A stretch of DNA of 64,000 nucleotides, from assembly GCA_022360055.1 (NCBI GenBank), contig JAKSDO010000021.1, positions 1-64,000 on the forward strand, written 5' to 3'. Below the pieces are notes generated by a model, which had not been told where the DNA came from, did not search any database, and saw nothing but the letters and a program-made list of their open reading frames with translations. Each line of letters starts with the position of its first letter. Position 1 is the stretch's first letter. Source of the stretch: Cytophagales bacterium (GTDB lineage Bacteria; Bacteroidota; Bacteroidia; Cytophagales; Cyclobacteriaceae). Of the stretch, positions 24,475 to 33,714 are shown piece by piece. The position numbers were made by a program, and so were the translations under genes.

Positions 24475-25494
24475 ATGAGCAGATTATTAGTCCTTCTATT
24501 TATCCTTTCCTCTCTAACTTGTGTTGGACAAAAAGCAAAAAACAATGGTGACGAAACCTTGATAGATAAAGTTTTGGCTGACCCTTCGTCCCGCGAAATA
24601 AAAAAGGTACTTTCGGACCTCCGAAAGCAAGACTTATCTCCTAAAAAGGTAAGCATTCACGATTCCATTGTGCTTTCGAATACAAACAGATTATATATAC
24701 TTTCTCATTCGGTGGGAGGAAATAAGCACTACGGCGCGGTAATAATTCCCGATCGCGACCGGATAAGAAAGATGCCGGTTCTCATCTTGGCAACTGGCGG
24801 CGACGGAATGCATACTCAATTTGACATCACTCAGGATTTTAATCACCGCGCAGTCCGGTTCCCGGATTTTATCGGGGCTAATTTGGATGATAAGTTTATC
24901 ATTGTAATACCGTCGTTCCGGGGGCAACAACTCATAATCGGTGATAAGAAATATCAATCGGAAGGAAATGTTGGTGATGCATTTGACGGGGCTGCTAATG
25001 ACGCCATAGCTTTTTTAAATGTAGCCCTCGAAACTTTTAGTCAGGCTGATAAGGAACGCATAGCGATTTGTGGAGGGAGCAGAGGGGGCACCGTAGCTTT
25101 GCTGGCTTCCTCGAGAGATAAGCGGATAAAAAGAACGATTGTTATCGCTGCCCCTACGGACATGAAATCCCTTTATTTATTATATCCGGATCAGTTTAAG
25201 TTACTTTTCTTCAATGATCTAATACAAGGGAAAATCACAGAAGATGAGGCAAGAAAAAAGTTTATATCCGGCTCCCCGATTTATTTTACCGGGGAATTGC
25301 CGATTGTGCAGCTTCACCACGATAAGCGCGATCCATTTGTGCCGGTGGAATTTGCCGAAAGACTGGCGGGCAGCATGTCGGAAAATGGAAAAGATATTGA
25401 CGTTTACTTTTATGATGAAGGCATTCACGGGTTTTGGAATGATGAGGTATTTTGGCGGCGCGTACAGCAATTTATTCGCCCGTTAACGGAATGA
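24475..25494 (+). CDS. Secreted alpha/beta hydrolase (prolyl-oligopeptidase/dienelactone-hydrolase type)
   Basis: A 339-residue exported hydrolase. A signal peptide (LLVLLFILSSLTCVGQ) is followed by an alpha/beta fold. The nucleophile elbow is GGSRGG, the acid is in HHDKRDPFVPVEFAERL and the catalytic His in EGIHGFWND, giving a full Ser-Asp-His triad in the right order. It may cleave esters or peptides in the periplasm; substrate unknown. Possible regulation by the preceding AraC protein. Confidence 0.82.
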   Translation: MSRLLVLLFILSSLTCVGQKAKNNGDETLIDKVLADPSSREIKKVLSDLRKQDLSPKKVSIHDSIVLSNTNRLYILSHSVGGNKHYGAVIIPDRDRIRKMPVLILATGGDGMHTQFDITQDFNHRAVRFPDFIGANLDDKFIIVIPSFRGQQLIIGDKKYQSEGNVGDAFDGAANDAIAFLNVALETFSQADKERIAICGGSRGGTVALLASSRDKRIKRTIVIAAPTDMKSLYLLYPDQFKLLFFNDLIQGKITEDEARKKFISGSPIYFTGELPIVQLHHDKRDPFVPVEFAERLAGSMSENGKDIDVYFYDEGIHGFWNDEVFWRRVQQFIRPLTE

Positions 25495-25614
25495 AAGGCC
25501 ATACGACTATACCTTTATATTTCCATCCACCGGAATTGTCAAATTTAAAATATATAGTACTCCTATACTGGGCATAAAAAGGTTATAATTTTTTTGTATG
25601 CTGTATCGATTTGT

Positions 25615-26299
25615 TCAGGGACAGAAAAATAAAGAAACATAACCCGGTATCTTTGATTTTTCACTGACTTTGAAAATGTTAAACTCTTCTTTTTTGATTG
25701 AGGATGATTTGCCTATTAACTCCAATATTTTTTCCGCACTTGATAGCTCTTCTCCAGCATCAACTCTTATTTCAAAATCTGCCGGTTTCCCAAAATTTTT
25801 TCTCCGAGTCACTGACTCTGCTAAGTATCTGACTCTAATTTGACCGGAAAATCCGTTTTGTTTAAACAAATGTTCAATTTCTTTGGCTAATCGCTCTCCA
25901 GTAAATCCGGAGTTCTCACACCAAAAAAAGATCGAAGTTCCAAGTCTTCCATTTTGATTTACCATTATCTTTTGGAGGAGTAACTTTGGGATTTTTTTGA
26001 ACCTCTTCATTCTCAAATACTTTAACTTCTCCGGTTTCCAATACATCAAGAAATCCAGGTTTTAATTTTTCGTTAGCCATTGATTTTACGATGACTTTAA
26101 TGGCTAAAATTCTTTTCTCGTTTTCAGATTCAAGTGCTTCAATTACGGATTCATAAATTCTGAAGTTTAATTCTCGTTCACTTTCTTTTTCGGCTAACTC
26201 GGTATTGAATTTACCAACAAGATAAGTGTTGTAAGCCACCAACAATCCAGTCAAGATGGTAAGCAAATTAGAAATTGTGGTCAAACTTATATTTTTCAC
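25615..26299 (-). pseudogene. Membrane-anchored protein split by a frameshift at a T7 tract
   Basis: Frame 1 (start 26299) encodes an N-terminal membrane segment (LTTISNLLTILTGLLVAYNTYLVG), a Glu-rich helical region and a linker rich in Lys and Pro, then stops at 25916. Frame 2, open from 26049 to 25615, continues with FWCENSGFTGERLAKEIEHLF and a strand-helix domain (QIRVRYLAESV, ADFEIRVDAGEELSSAEKILELI). A run of seven T on the coding strand (25923-25929) lies just before the frame 1 stop; one T fewer joins the two into about 227 residues. No family recognised. Slippage, phase variation or sequence error are all possible. Confidence 0.5.
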
Positions 26300-26856
26300 G
26301 ATTTATCAATGGGTTTTTAATTAGACGTATGGCTAATCGCAATTGACTTTTATACCCTTATCATTGACAACATGAGTATGATCGATCTTGCGACGGTTAA
26401 TTCCTATAATCCTAGGACGAAAATATCTGAGTGTAAAAACTAATAAAATACCCAACCTTGGGTATTTTTTGATTGGAAGAGGAGTTTGTTCGAGACACTC
26501 ACGAACTAAAGTTCATCAATTGACACAAAATCAGTTGTATAATCAAATTTTTTCTGAGCTTCAGAGTATTTCCATGTGCATCTCTTTTGTTAATATTAAA
26601 CAAGGTCATGTATTTCGACAGAACGTTGTCATAAAATTGAAGTAGTCCTTTACCCCATTTGCAACCAGTGCGAAGCACGGCAACAGAAGGTAAGTCAAAT
26701 TATTGAATGAAGAATGAATGAATAAGATGGAGAAGATGCAAGAATGAAATGAAAGGGCACATGTTGCAAACGGCGCGCAAGTTATGGGCTGCAATCACGC
26801 GCCGGTTTTGGAATGTTGCTTTGTGTTATCTCCCGGTCATTTGAAAGAAGAAGAAC
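26300..26856. other. Intergenic stretch with terminator and short repeats
   Basis: 557 bases with no gene I can support. It holds a plus-strand terminator-like hairpin (26447-26470) with no called gene in front of it, and an inverted repeat TTTGCAAC (26657-26664) against GTTGCAAA (26764-26771) followed by GTTATGGGC. A GCGCCGGTT block near 26799 recurs at 27282. An unannotated small RNA upstream of the hairpin is possible but not shown. Confidence 0.45.
26447..26470 (+). terminator. Terminator-like hairpin
   Basis: AATACCCAA (26447-26455) pairs with TTGGGTATT (26458-26466) and is followed by T residues. The two-base loop means the innermost pairs must open. No plus-strand gene is identified immediately upstream. 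Confidence 0.45.
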
Positions 26857-27276
26857 TTACCACTCCACCTGTTTTTTGGGTTTATATACGGGAGTAGGCT
26901 CAGGATCAAATGAGCTGTCAAAATCACGGTAATAACTGTCTAACTTCCTGTGTGGGTACTTCCGGATAAGCAACATATGCTCCTGTATCAACTTCGTCAA
27001 ACCCGGTCCGGCCCATAGTCCGTATTGAATTTCCTGCGGATACCTTTCTGCAGGGTCGTGGTAAATGTTGTACAACTCGTAAAAGTGAAAATCCGGATTT
27101 CTTGGTTTCAGGCTGATCTTAAGCTGATCCTTCCGCAAGGCCTCCAGTTTTTCCCTGTTATAATGGAAAATGTAGTCGCGTCTTCCTTTACCTTCTCCTA
27201 ATAAAAGCAATCCACTTTGATCAATACCATCGATAACCCGCTCACGTGATTGCATCGCATTCCATTCGCGCGCCAA
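26857..27276 (-). pseudogene. Sulfatase C-terminal remnant
   Basis: The 139-residue open frame matches only the end of an arylsulfatase-type enzyme: VIDGIDQSGLLLLGEGKGRRDYIFHY is the typical late block, then FYELYNIYHDPAERYPQ. Full sulfatases are about 450-600 residues; the formylglycine motif (C/S-x-P-x-R), metal ligands and export signal are all missing. A short GCGCCGGTT block lies on both sides (26799-26807 and 27282-27290), which may mark the rearrangement that removed the rest. Confidence 0.7.
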
Positions 27277-27304
27277 TGATTGCGCCGGTTATGGATACTG
27301 CCGG

Positions 27305-27796
27305 TTATTCCAAAGGCAATTCTCTTCCCTGCAAGGGACGAGCGGTAAGATGATATTTTTCAATTGTTCGAAGGCATGCATTCCATCTTAGTATTGCATC
27401 ATCATCGTCATCCTCACTCAACTCATCTGCTTTTTGAAAAGCTTCCATAGCTTCATTCAGCCACTCGTAAGCATCGTGCTGGCTGTTTGGAAGCCCGCGG
27501 TAAAGTGAGGTTTTGGCTTGACGTTCAAGGATGATCCCTTTAAGGTAAATGCGACTGAATTCGTCTTTAATTCTGGGCAAAAGTTCATTGGGACTATTGC
27601 TTGAAACACCATGACCAAATTGATCCGTCAATGTGAGAACAAGCATCTTAATTGCCTCCTGGTTGTCCGGTTCGAGTTCCAGAATATCGCGACATATACT
27701 CTCTGCCTCAATAGGATTGTTCAATAATCGGTATCTCTCAACTTTTTGTAAAGCCCTGGGAATGCCTTGCTTGCTGATTGGTTTTAATTTATTCAT
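27305..27796 (-). CDS. TPR-like protein
   Basis: A 163-residue helical protein from ATG 27796 (further upstream starts add unrelated residues). ALQKVERYRLLNNPIEAESICRDILELEPDNQEAIKMLVLTLTDQ is a tetratricopeptide unit of the Sec24-like or bacterial TPR type, and YEWLNEAMEAFQKADELSEDDDDDAILRWNACLRTIEKY is a second. No export signal. Probably a protein-interaction scaffold; partner unknown. It lies 82 bases downstream of the frd operon on the same strand and could be read through from it. Confidence 0.7.
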   Translation of the reverse strand: MNKLKPISKQGIPRALQKVERYRLLNNPIEAESICRDILELEPDNQEAIKMLVLTLTDQFGHGVSSNSPNELLPRIKDEFSRIYLKGIILERQAKTSLYRGLPNSQHDAYEWLNEAMEAFQKADELSEDDDDDAILRWNACLRTIEKYHLTARPLQGRELPLE

Positions 27797-27878
27797 GACC
27801 GATTTAATTTTAGTAAGTAGATGAATATGCACTCTATACAAGTTATGATTCTAACAGTTAATATCCAATGGACAATGC

Positions 27879-28226
27879 TTAGTAATTCCATAAAGAATAA
27901 GAAGCAAATGCAACAATTGTTATTGCCGATCCATAGCATAAAATGGCGATTATATATTTGAATCGATGAAGTTGAAGGCCTTCATACAGTGTAAATCTGA
28001 AACGATGCGCCCAGTGAAACAGCGACAATGAGATTATTGCCAAAAGTACAAGTCTGACCGACAATGGTTCAAATATTCCGTAAATATGCTCGTAACTGGG
28101 GATATCAATCCATCCAAAAGGGATCGCTAGACCGATAATTATTGAAAGTACCGGTAGAAACAAGGCTGAAATTGCTCCGCCTGCCCCAAACAAGGACCAC
28201 CAAAACGGTTCAACGTGAGATTTCAT
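27879..28226 (-). CDS. frdD: Fumarate reductase membrane anchor FrdD
   Basis: A 115-residue inner-membrane subunit with three membrane helices. The opening HVEPFWWSLFGAGGAISALFLPVL is the FrdD hallmark, and FEPLSVRLVLLAIISLSLFHWAHRFR matches the second helix and the conserved HxxHR-like region. Together with FrdC it binds menaquinol and holds the catalytic FrdAB dimer to the membrane; in this class the anchor carries no heme. It starts 15 bases after frdC. Confidence 0.88.
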   Translation of the reverse strand: MKSHVEPFWWSLFGAGGAISALFLPVLSIIIGLAIPFGWIDIPSYEHIYGIFEPLSVRLVLLAIISLSLFHWAHRFRFTLYEGLQLHRFKYIIAILCYGSAITIVAFASYSLWNY

Positions 28227-28241
28227 AATTCGAATCCACTT

Positions 28242-28646
28242 TCAATATAAAAGAAACCGACCGACAATTATTGAAATTACAATCCATCCGGCATAATTAG
28301 ATAACATGATTACAATGCCCGGGATACGATATTTCCCAAACTTCACAACCATAGCTTTGGGAGCGAGGTTAAACCATGTGACGCTATGAAAAATTAATCC
28401 AAGCAGTGAAATAATACTAAGCCAAATCAGTATGGGAGATTTCATGAGCTTAATAAATTCATAATAGGATTCTTCTCCCTGTGATATTGCACCGATCAGC
28501 AATAGTAAAATGATGGCAAAATATGCGACACCCAAACTGGTCAATTCGCGCATTACAAAGATAATATGGCTTGTACGACGCGTCCACCAAAGAATGGGCA
28601 TCTCTTTTTTATAGGATTTACCCGAGGATTTTGTTGTATTAGTCAT
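28242..28646 (-). CDS. frdC: Fumarate reductase membrane anchor FrdC
   Basis: A 134-residue inner-membrane subunit. WWTRRTSHIIFVMRELTSLGVAYFAIILLLLI is the FrdC first helix with its conserved MRELTS motif; two more helices follow, with FHSVTWFNLAPKAMVV between them. I start at ATG 28646, 7 bases after the frdB stop; the longer frame upstream runs through frdB. Length is close to the 131 residues of the E. coli subunit. Confidence 0.9.
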   Translation of the reverse strand: MTNTTKSSGKSYKKEMPILWWTRRTSHIIFVMRELTSLGVAYFAIILLLLIGAISQGEESYYEFIKLMKSPILIWLSIISLLGLIFHSVTWFNLAPKAMVVKFGKYRIPGIVIMLSNYAGWIVISIIVGRFLLY

Positions 28647-28653
28647 ATTCAAG

Positions 28654-29397
28654 CTATTTATCCTTTGCCCATGGCAATAAAAGATTTTTCCACCAGGTAT
28701 TGGCGCCATGCACTTTGTAGCGTTGGATTGCACCGGCCGGATCAACCTTCTTGGGACACACTTTGGAGCAGTCACCGATAAAGGTGCACTGCCACATGCC
28801 CGATTCATCACTTAGTGCATCCATGCGCGCGCTATTTCCATGATCACGGTTATCCATGTTATATCGCTGGGCCAGTGCAATAACGGCCGGTCCTGTAAAC
28901 TCGGGTTCCAAACCGTAGACGGGACACGCAGAATAGCACAGCATGCAATTAATACACATACTGTATTGCTTAAAATCTGCCAACTGATCCGGCGTTTGTT
29001 TATATTCTTCGATTGCAGGATCTTCCTGTTCGCGGATGATCCAGGGTTTTACACGTTTGAGCTTTTCCAGAAAATCACGCATATCAATCACTAAATCCCG
29101 GACAACAGGAAAATTCTCCAATGGTTCGATGCGAACAGGTCCGGGAATGAGATTTTCCAAAAAGGCAGCACATGTTAATACCGGCTTTTCATTCACCATC
29201 ATACCACAACTCCCACATATACCCATCCGGCAGGACCAACGGTAGGATAATGTACCGTCAATATGGTCTTTAATATAGTTCAATGCATCGAGAATTACCC
29301 AGTCTCTTTGCAATGGGATCATGTATTTCTGAAAAGAAGGTTCCGAATTATCGTCCGGCCTATATCTGAATACTTCTAGCGTTATTTTATCAGCCAT
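28654..29397 (-). CDS. frdB: Fumarate reductase iron-sulfur subunit FrdB
   Basis: A 247-residue electron-transfer subunit with three cluster motifs. [21 protein letters not shown] binds [2Fe-2S], [12 protein letters not shown] the [4Fe-4S], and [17 protein letters not shown] the [3Fe-4S]. The last motif is nearly the enterobacterial FrdB form. It passes electrons from menaquinol at the FrdCD anchor to the flavin of FrdA. The gene starts 11 bases after frdA. Confidence 0.93.
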   Translation of the reverse strand: MADKITLEVFRYRPDDNSEPSFQKYMIPLQRDWVILDALNYIKDHIDGTLSYRWSCRMGICGSCGMMVNEKPVLTCAAFLENLIPGPVRIEPLENFPVVRDLVIDMRDFLEKLKRVKPWIIREQEDPAIEEYKQTPDQLADFKQYSMCINCMLCYSACPVYGLEPEFTGPAVIALAQRYNMDNRDHGNSARMDALSDESGMWQCTFIGDCSKVCPKKVDPAGAIQRYKVHGANTWWKNLLLPWAKDK

Positions 29398-29408
29398 TTT
29401 TCCGGGAA

Positions 29409-31157
29409 TTATTTTCCATATATTCTTTCACCTGGCGGCCATTTTGTGATCGCGACAGGTTGATACTTAATTTCAGGAGCCCCATTTTTATTTCTGTATG
29501 CAAGACTATGGGAGAGGTAATTTGCATCATCCCGGTTTTTGAAATCAGAACGCTGATGCGATCCTCTTGATTCTTTTCTAAATAATGCCGACTGGATGAC
29601 TGATTCGGCAATATCCAATAAGCAGGAAAGCTCAAGTGATCCCACTAATTCGGTGTTAAACGTTTTGCTTGTATCGGAAATTCGCAAGTTCTTAAATTTA
29701 CTTTTTAGTTCCTGGATTTCATTTTGAGCATCGGACAATGCAACTTCCGTGCGGTAAATGCCGGCTCCGTTTTCCATAACATGATGCATGGCCTTTCGTA
29801 TGTCAACAATTTTTTCCGTTCCTCCGGTTCTGTTAAGAAATTGCTTGTTCAACCTTTTCAATTCATTCTTATAAAGGAAATCTAATCCCTTGCTCGATCC
29901 GTTTTGATTTAATGCGAAATTTGCCGCGCTTTCGCCTGCTCTGGCGCCGAAGACCAAAAGTTCGGTAAGTGAATTGGATCCTAACCTGTTTGCCCCATTA
30001 ATACTCACACAAGCACATTCACCTGCTGCAAACAAGCCGGAGAGAGCCGTAGCGCCATGGATATCCGTATCAATGCCCCCCATCATATAATGAACCACGG
30101 GTCTGACGGGGATCATCTCTTTTATCGGATCAATATTTTCGTACTTCAGACATAATTCTCTTACAAAAGGCAGCTTTTCATTGATGATCTTTTTACCTAA
30201 ATGGCGTAGATCCAAATGAACATAATCTCCGTACGGACCTTCCAGTGTCTGCCCCTTTTCACGTTCCTGTACGAAAGCTTGAGAAAGGCGATCCCTGGGA
30301 CCAAGTTCCATCGAACGCAAAACAGGCCTTGGTTCGGGTTTTCCCAAATCGTAGTCCTGCAAGTAGCGATAACCATTTTTGTTGAGAAGGTGACCGCCTT
30401 CAGCTCTGCAAGCTTCTGTTATCAGTATACCGGTAAACGGTAATCCCGTAGGATGATACTGCACAAATTCCATGTCTTTTAGTGGGACTCCGGCGCGATA
30501 CGCAATTGCCATACCATCGCCTGTTTTAATATTGGCATTGGTTGTGAAGGGGAATACTTTGCCGGCTCCTCCGGAACAAATTATCACGGATTTTGCTTTT
30601 ATGGCGGCTATCTGGCCTGTGGATATCTCCAGTGCGACTGCGCCCTGGCAGCGGCCATCATCCACAAGCAGTCTTGTGACAAACCATTCGTCGAATCGCT
30701 GAATCTGACTGTATTTTAAAGAGGTTTGAAAAAGTGTATGTAACATATGAAAGCCTGTTTTGTCTGCAGCAAACCAGGTCCGCTTTTTTTTCATGCCTCC
30801 AAAAGGGCGAACGGCTACCTTGCCATCTTTTTGCCTGCTCCAGGGACACCCCCAATGTTCCAGCCGGATCATTTCCTTCGGCGCCTCGCGAACAAAAATT
30901 TCAACCGCATCCTGATCGGTCATCCAGTCGCCTCCGGATATCGTGTCATAAGCATGATCGTCTAAAGAGTCATTGTCTTTGATCACTGCAGCAGCGCCAC
31001 CTTCCGCCGAAACGGTATGGCTTCGCATGGGATATACTTTACTTATAATTGAAATTTTGAGTTTGGGATCTTTTTCGGATACGGCAATAGCAGCGCGCAG
31101 GCCGGCACCGCCGGCACCAATAATCAGAACATCTGATTCGTAAGAAATGTGGTCCAT
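29409..31157 (-). CDS. frdA: Fumarate reductase flavoprotein subunit FrdA
   Basis: A 582-residue FAD subunit. The dinucleotide fold is at the N-terminus ([16 protein letters not shown]), the His that binds FAD covalently is in [10 protein letters not shown], and substrate or catalytic residues lie around [16 protein letters not shown] and HYMMGGID. It reduces fumarate to succinate as a terminal step of anaerobic respiration. First gene of frdABCD. Gene order and anchors are of the enterobacterial type; most Bacteroidota instead use a single diheme cytochrome b anchor. Confidence 0.93.
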   Translation of the reverse strand: MDHISYESDVLIIGAGGAGLRAAIAVSEKDPKLKISIISKVYPMRSHTVSAEGGAAAVIKDNDSLDDHAYDTISGGDWMTDQDAVEIFVREAPKEMIRLEHWGCPWSRQKDGKVAVRPFGGMKKKRTWFAADKTGFHMLHTLFQTSLKYSQIQRFDEWFVTRLLVDDGRCQGAVALEISTGQIAAIKAKSVIICSGGAGKVFPFTTNANIKTGDGMAIAYRAGVPLKDMEFVQYHPTGLPFTGILITEACRAEGGHLLNKNGYRYLQDYDLGKPEPRPVLRSMELGPRDRLSQAFVQEREKGQTLEGPYGDYVHLDLRHLGKKIINEKLPFVRELCLKYENIDPIKEMIPVRPVVHYMMGGIDTDIHGATALSGLFAAGECACVSINGANRLGSNSLTELLVFGARAGESAANFALNQNGSSKGLDFLYKNELKRLNKQFLNRTGGTEKIVDIRKAMHHVMENGAGIYRTEVALSDAQNEIQELKSKFKNLRISDTSKTFNTELVGSLELSCLLDIAESVIQSALFRKESRGSHQRSDFKNRDDANYLSHSLAYRNKNGAPEIKYQPVAITKWPPGERIYGK

Positions 31158-31290
31158 AGTTACATTTCAGATTAATAATTCTCACGAAATCGTCCTTGTT
31201 ACTACAATATAATAAAAAAAGACATAATGTAATAGATAACCGCGGACAAGTAACCGGACGTTCCTGCCCGGAAAAGCCGCGGTAAAAGTC

Positions 31291-31351
31291 GCGGAAGTAA
31301 CTTCCGCTCTAGTGTTGCTTCCCTCATCCCTGCAGCGGAAGTTACTTCCGC
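31291..31351. repeat. REP-like palindromes GCGGAAGT-N-ACTTCCGC (two copies)
   Basis: Two 17-base perfect palindromes with a single central base, at 31291-31307 and 31335-31351. Three more perfect copies lie at 40623-40639, 40943-40959 and 41032-41048, and each is followed by CT(C/T)TAGTG or a close form. Confidence 0.7.
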
Positions 31352-31387
31352 TTTGGTGTTGGAAATAATCTGTTAGGATGTGTCGTG

Positions 31388-31412
31388 GTAGCAAATGCGT
31401 GCTGGTCATAGC
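31388..31412. repeat. Short dispersed block, also at 40499-40523
   Basis: GTAGCAAATGCGTGC is identical in both places and the following ten bases differ at three positions. It precedes the larger repeat block in both intergenic regions. Confidence 0.6.
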
Positions 31413-31418
31413 TCGTGT

Positions 31419-31562
31419 TAAGTAAAATTAAAAGCGACGTTTTTGTCATTTCGAGGCTCCTACCTTGTCATCTCGACGTCCGGAGAGATCTGGCTTATTC
31501 GTGGTGGCCCGGTGTTGATTGAACCGGATTTCTCACTCCGTTACCGAAATGACACTTTTTAT
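31419..31562. repeat. Dispersed intergenic repeat, copy 2
   Basis: Shares TTAAGTAAAATT and TTTTGTC with 2597-2640. TCATCTCGACGTCCGGAGAG, then ATCTGGCTTATTCGTGGTG, is identical at 40748. GATTTCTCACTCCGTT and GGCACTTTTT/GACACTTTTT ends are also shared with 40807-40836. Confidence 0.7.
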
Positions 31563-31761
31563 TTAATACTGAGCAGTGAGTAAATGATCACTTGAATTTT
31601 GATGACGATGAAGAATTGCGGAATATTTAGTTGCGCATGTGAAAATCACCATTTGTTTTTTTATGATTGATGCCGGATTGCCCCGACCTTATTCTCGATT
31701 ATTACGATTTATTCTGAAAATCTTCATTAATTTGTATTTTTCTCCGAATGAATAGATTGAG

Positions 31762-32379
31762 ATGGAAAGACCAATATCCTTAGAGGTATTATTAAAGAAA
31801 TTTATAGAATCAAACGATCAATTTGCCTTTCGTCAAATATTCGAGAGATTATACCCTTCGCTCGAAAATCTTGCCTTTAATTTTACACATAACAAATCGC
31901 TATCCGAAGATATCGTGATGGAGATATTTGAAAAATTCTGGCGGAACAGATTAAAACACCATGGAATAAAAAATCTGCACGCATATTTATATACCTCGGT
32001 GCGCAATCATGCTATCGATCACATGAAAAGAAAGAAAGACCTCATCAATATAAATATTGATCCATCCGAGGTAAAGGAATATTTCACTAAGCGATCACCG
32101 GAAAAGATATTGCTCGAAGAAGAGCTTTTTGAATTGGTAAATAAAGCCATCGAAGAATTGCCTCAAAAAAGCAGAATGGTTTACAGGATGTTGAAAGAAG
32201 AAGGATTAAAATACAGGGAAGTCGCGGAATTGTTGGATATATCTCCTAAAACGGTCGATTATCACATTCACCTTGCCATGCAAAAAATAAGAAATCAGAT
32301 AAGAATTTATCTTGAAGAGAACTCCGGAAGATCCAATTTAAGCGTAATCAAACTTGCCTTCATGTTTTTCTGCATATAG
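31762..32379 (+). CDS. FecI-like ECF sigma factor
   Basis: A 205-residue sigma-70 family protein. Region 2 is at about 25-95 (FAFRQIFERLYPSLENLAFNFTHNKSLSEDIVMEIFEKFW) and region 4 at about 130-185 (PQKSRMVYRMLKEEGLKYREVAELLDISPKTVDYHIH). It directs transcription when released by its anti-sigma partner, the FecR protein encoded 126 bases downstream. Its target is the susC-susD pair that follows, by analogy with Bacteroides ECF loci. Confidence 0.92.
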   Translation: MERPISLEVLLKKFIESNDQFAFRQIFERLYPSLENLAFNFTHNKSLSEDIVMEIFEKFWRNRLKHHGIKNLHAYLYTSVRNHAIDHMKRKKDLININIDPSEVKEYFTKRSPEKILLEEELFELVNKAIEELPQKSRMVYRMLKEEGLKYREVAELLDISPKTVDYHIHLAMQKIRNQIRIYLEENSGRSNLSVIKLAFMFFCI

Positions 32380-32504
32380 ATAATTTTTTTTCAAAGCTAA
32401 TTAGCTGTATTTCAGTAAGTTTCTCGTATTTATATATTTTTTTTATTATATCCCCGGGAAGTTGGGGCTGCCTGTCGTCATATATATAAAGACGTAATGC
32501 AGGT

Positions 32505-33560
32505 ATGGCCGAAGAACAAGAAATCAATATTGCAATTTTCAAGTACCTCTCGGGTCAGGCTGATTATTCGGAAAGTATACTGGTAAGGGAGTGGATAAGT
32601 GAATCGAACAAGAATAAACAGGAATTTGACCTGATACGAAAACACTACGAACAATACGACCTTGTCCTGGAATCCACAGATGTGGAAAGCAAGTATGATG
32701 TCTTTTTATCGAGAATAAATCAGGCGAAACAACCTGATATTATCCTGCCTCATGAAACTCCTGGGAAAAATCACGGAATTTTCTGGCGTTACGGGATTGC
32801 GGCAGCTATCATAGCGTTTATTACGACGACCTACGTGTTGTTTGGAGATAAACTCTTTAATGCTCCCGTGCAATCTGATTTGGCGGAAGAACCGCAAATG
32901 TCTTATAGTGAAACAAGACTCGGTCAAAAATCTCATATTCGACTTCCCGATGGTTCCGAAGTCTGGCTGAATTCCGGATCCGGCATATCTTTTCCAAAAT
33001 ACTTTTCAAGTTCAATCAGGGAAGTCTCTATGACCGGAGAAGGCTTTTTTGAAGTGGTCCACGATGCCAAAAGGCCTTTTATTGTAAGTACGCCTAATTT
33101 TAAGACCGAAGTATTGGGGACTTCATTTAATATCATGGCATACAAAGATGAGGCCTTGCACAAAGTATCTTTGGTGTCGGGCAAGATCAAAGTACATGCA
33201 ATGCCAACTGATGATATGGGAGACTCGTCCAAAAATACCTTTATTCTCAATCCTGGTTATGAACTGAAGTTTAATCACGTAAATGGTGAGATAAAAGAAC
33301 AGGACTTTAATGTTTTTTCGGTGATATCATGGAAAGAAGGCACATTGGTTTTTGAAGAAGACAGCTTTGATCAAATGGCGATTAAAATAGAGCGGTGGTA
33401 CGGAATAAAGGTAAAAAAGATGGGGAATGCGCCGTCTGATTTTATTGTTACAGGAGAATATGCCAACGAGAATTTGACCAATCTTCTTGAGTCTTTGCGA
33501 TTCGGGAGAAACTTTAAATACGAATTAAAGCATGATCATTTAATCATTAATTTCAATTAA
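32505..33560 (+). CDS. FecR-family anti-sigma factor
   Basis: A 351-residue single-span inner-membrane protein. Residues 1-85 are the cytoplasmic sigma-binding part, one membrane helix follows (about 90-112, IAAAIIAFITTTYVLFG), then the FecR periplasmic domain (GQKSHIRLPDGSEVWLNSGS, REVSMTGEGFFEVVHD, VLGTSFNI) and a C-terminal DUF4974 domain. It relays the signal from the STN domain of the SusC-like transporter to the ECF sigma factor. Confidence 0.92.
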   Translation: MAEEQEINIAIFKYLSGQADYSESILVREWISESNKNKQEFDLIRKHYEQYDLVLESTDVESKYDVFLSRINQAKQPDIILPHETPGKNHGIFWRYGIAAAIIAFITTTYVLFGDKLFNAPVQSDLAEEPQMSYSETRLGQKSHIRLPDGSEVWLNSGSGISFPKYFSSSIREVSMTGEGFFEVVHDAKRPFIVSTPNFKTEVLGTSFNIMAYKDEALHKVSLVSGKIKVHAMPTDDMGDSSKNTFILNPGYELKFNHVNGEIKEQDFNVFSVISWKEGTLVFEEDSFDQMAIKIERWYGIKVKKMGNAPSDFIVTGEYANENLTNLLESLRFGRNFKYELKHDHLIINFN

Positions 33561-33598
33561 ACAGGGAGGTATATGACCATATAGCACAAAATAAAAAA

Positions 33599-33690
33599 GC
33601 CCGTGATATACAAGGTATCTCACAGGCCCAAGATCTCATGAATTCCCATGGCCTTCTTGCAGGTTAGCCACGGGTTCAATCAAATCTTTA
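33599..33690 (+). promoter_or_regulatory. Structured leader upstream of susC
   Basis: GCCCGTGATAT (33599-33609) can pair with ATCTCACAGGC (33617-33627) with two mismatches, followed by CCATGGCC and AGCCACGGG segments that can pair with each other. No T tract follows, so it may be an mRNA leader structure and not a terminator. It fills the fecR-susC gap. Confidence 0.35.
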
Positions 33691-33714
33691 TTTAACTTAA
33701 TAATATTCAAATTT

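Larger units (their letters stand above)
31158..31761. other. Repeat-filled intergenic region before the ECF sigma gene
   Basis: 604 bases without a gene. It holds two GCGGAAGT/ACTTCCGC palindromes, a GTAGCAAATGCGTGC block also found at 40499, and a copy of the dispersed intergenic repeat. The promoters for frdA (minus) and the sigma factor (plus) must lie at its ends, but I see no exact TAnnTTTG. Confidence 0.6.

Noticed and set aside
26388-26645. 85-codon plus-strand frame
   Set aside because: It runs through a terminator-like hairpin and shows no domain.
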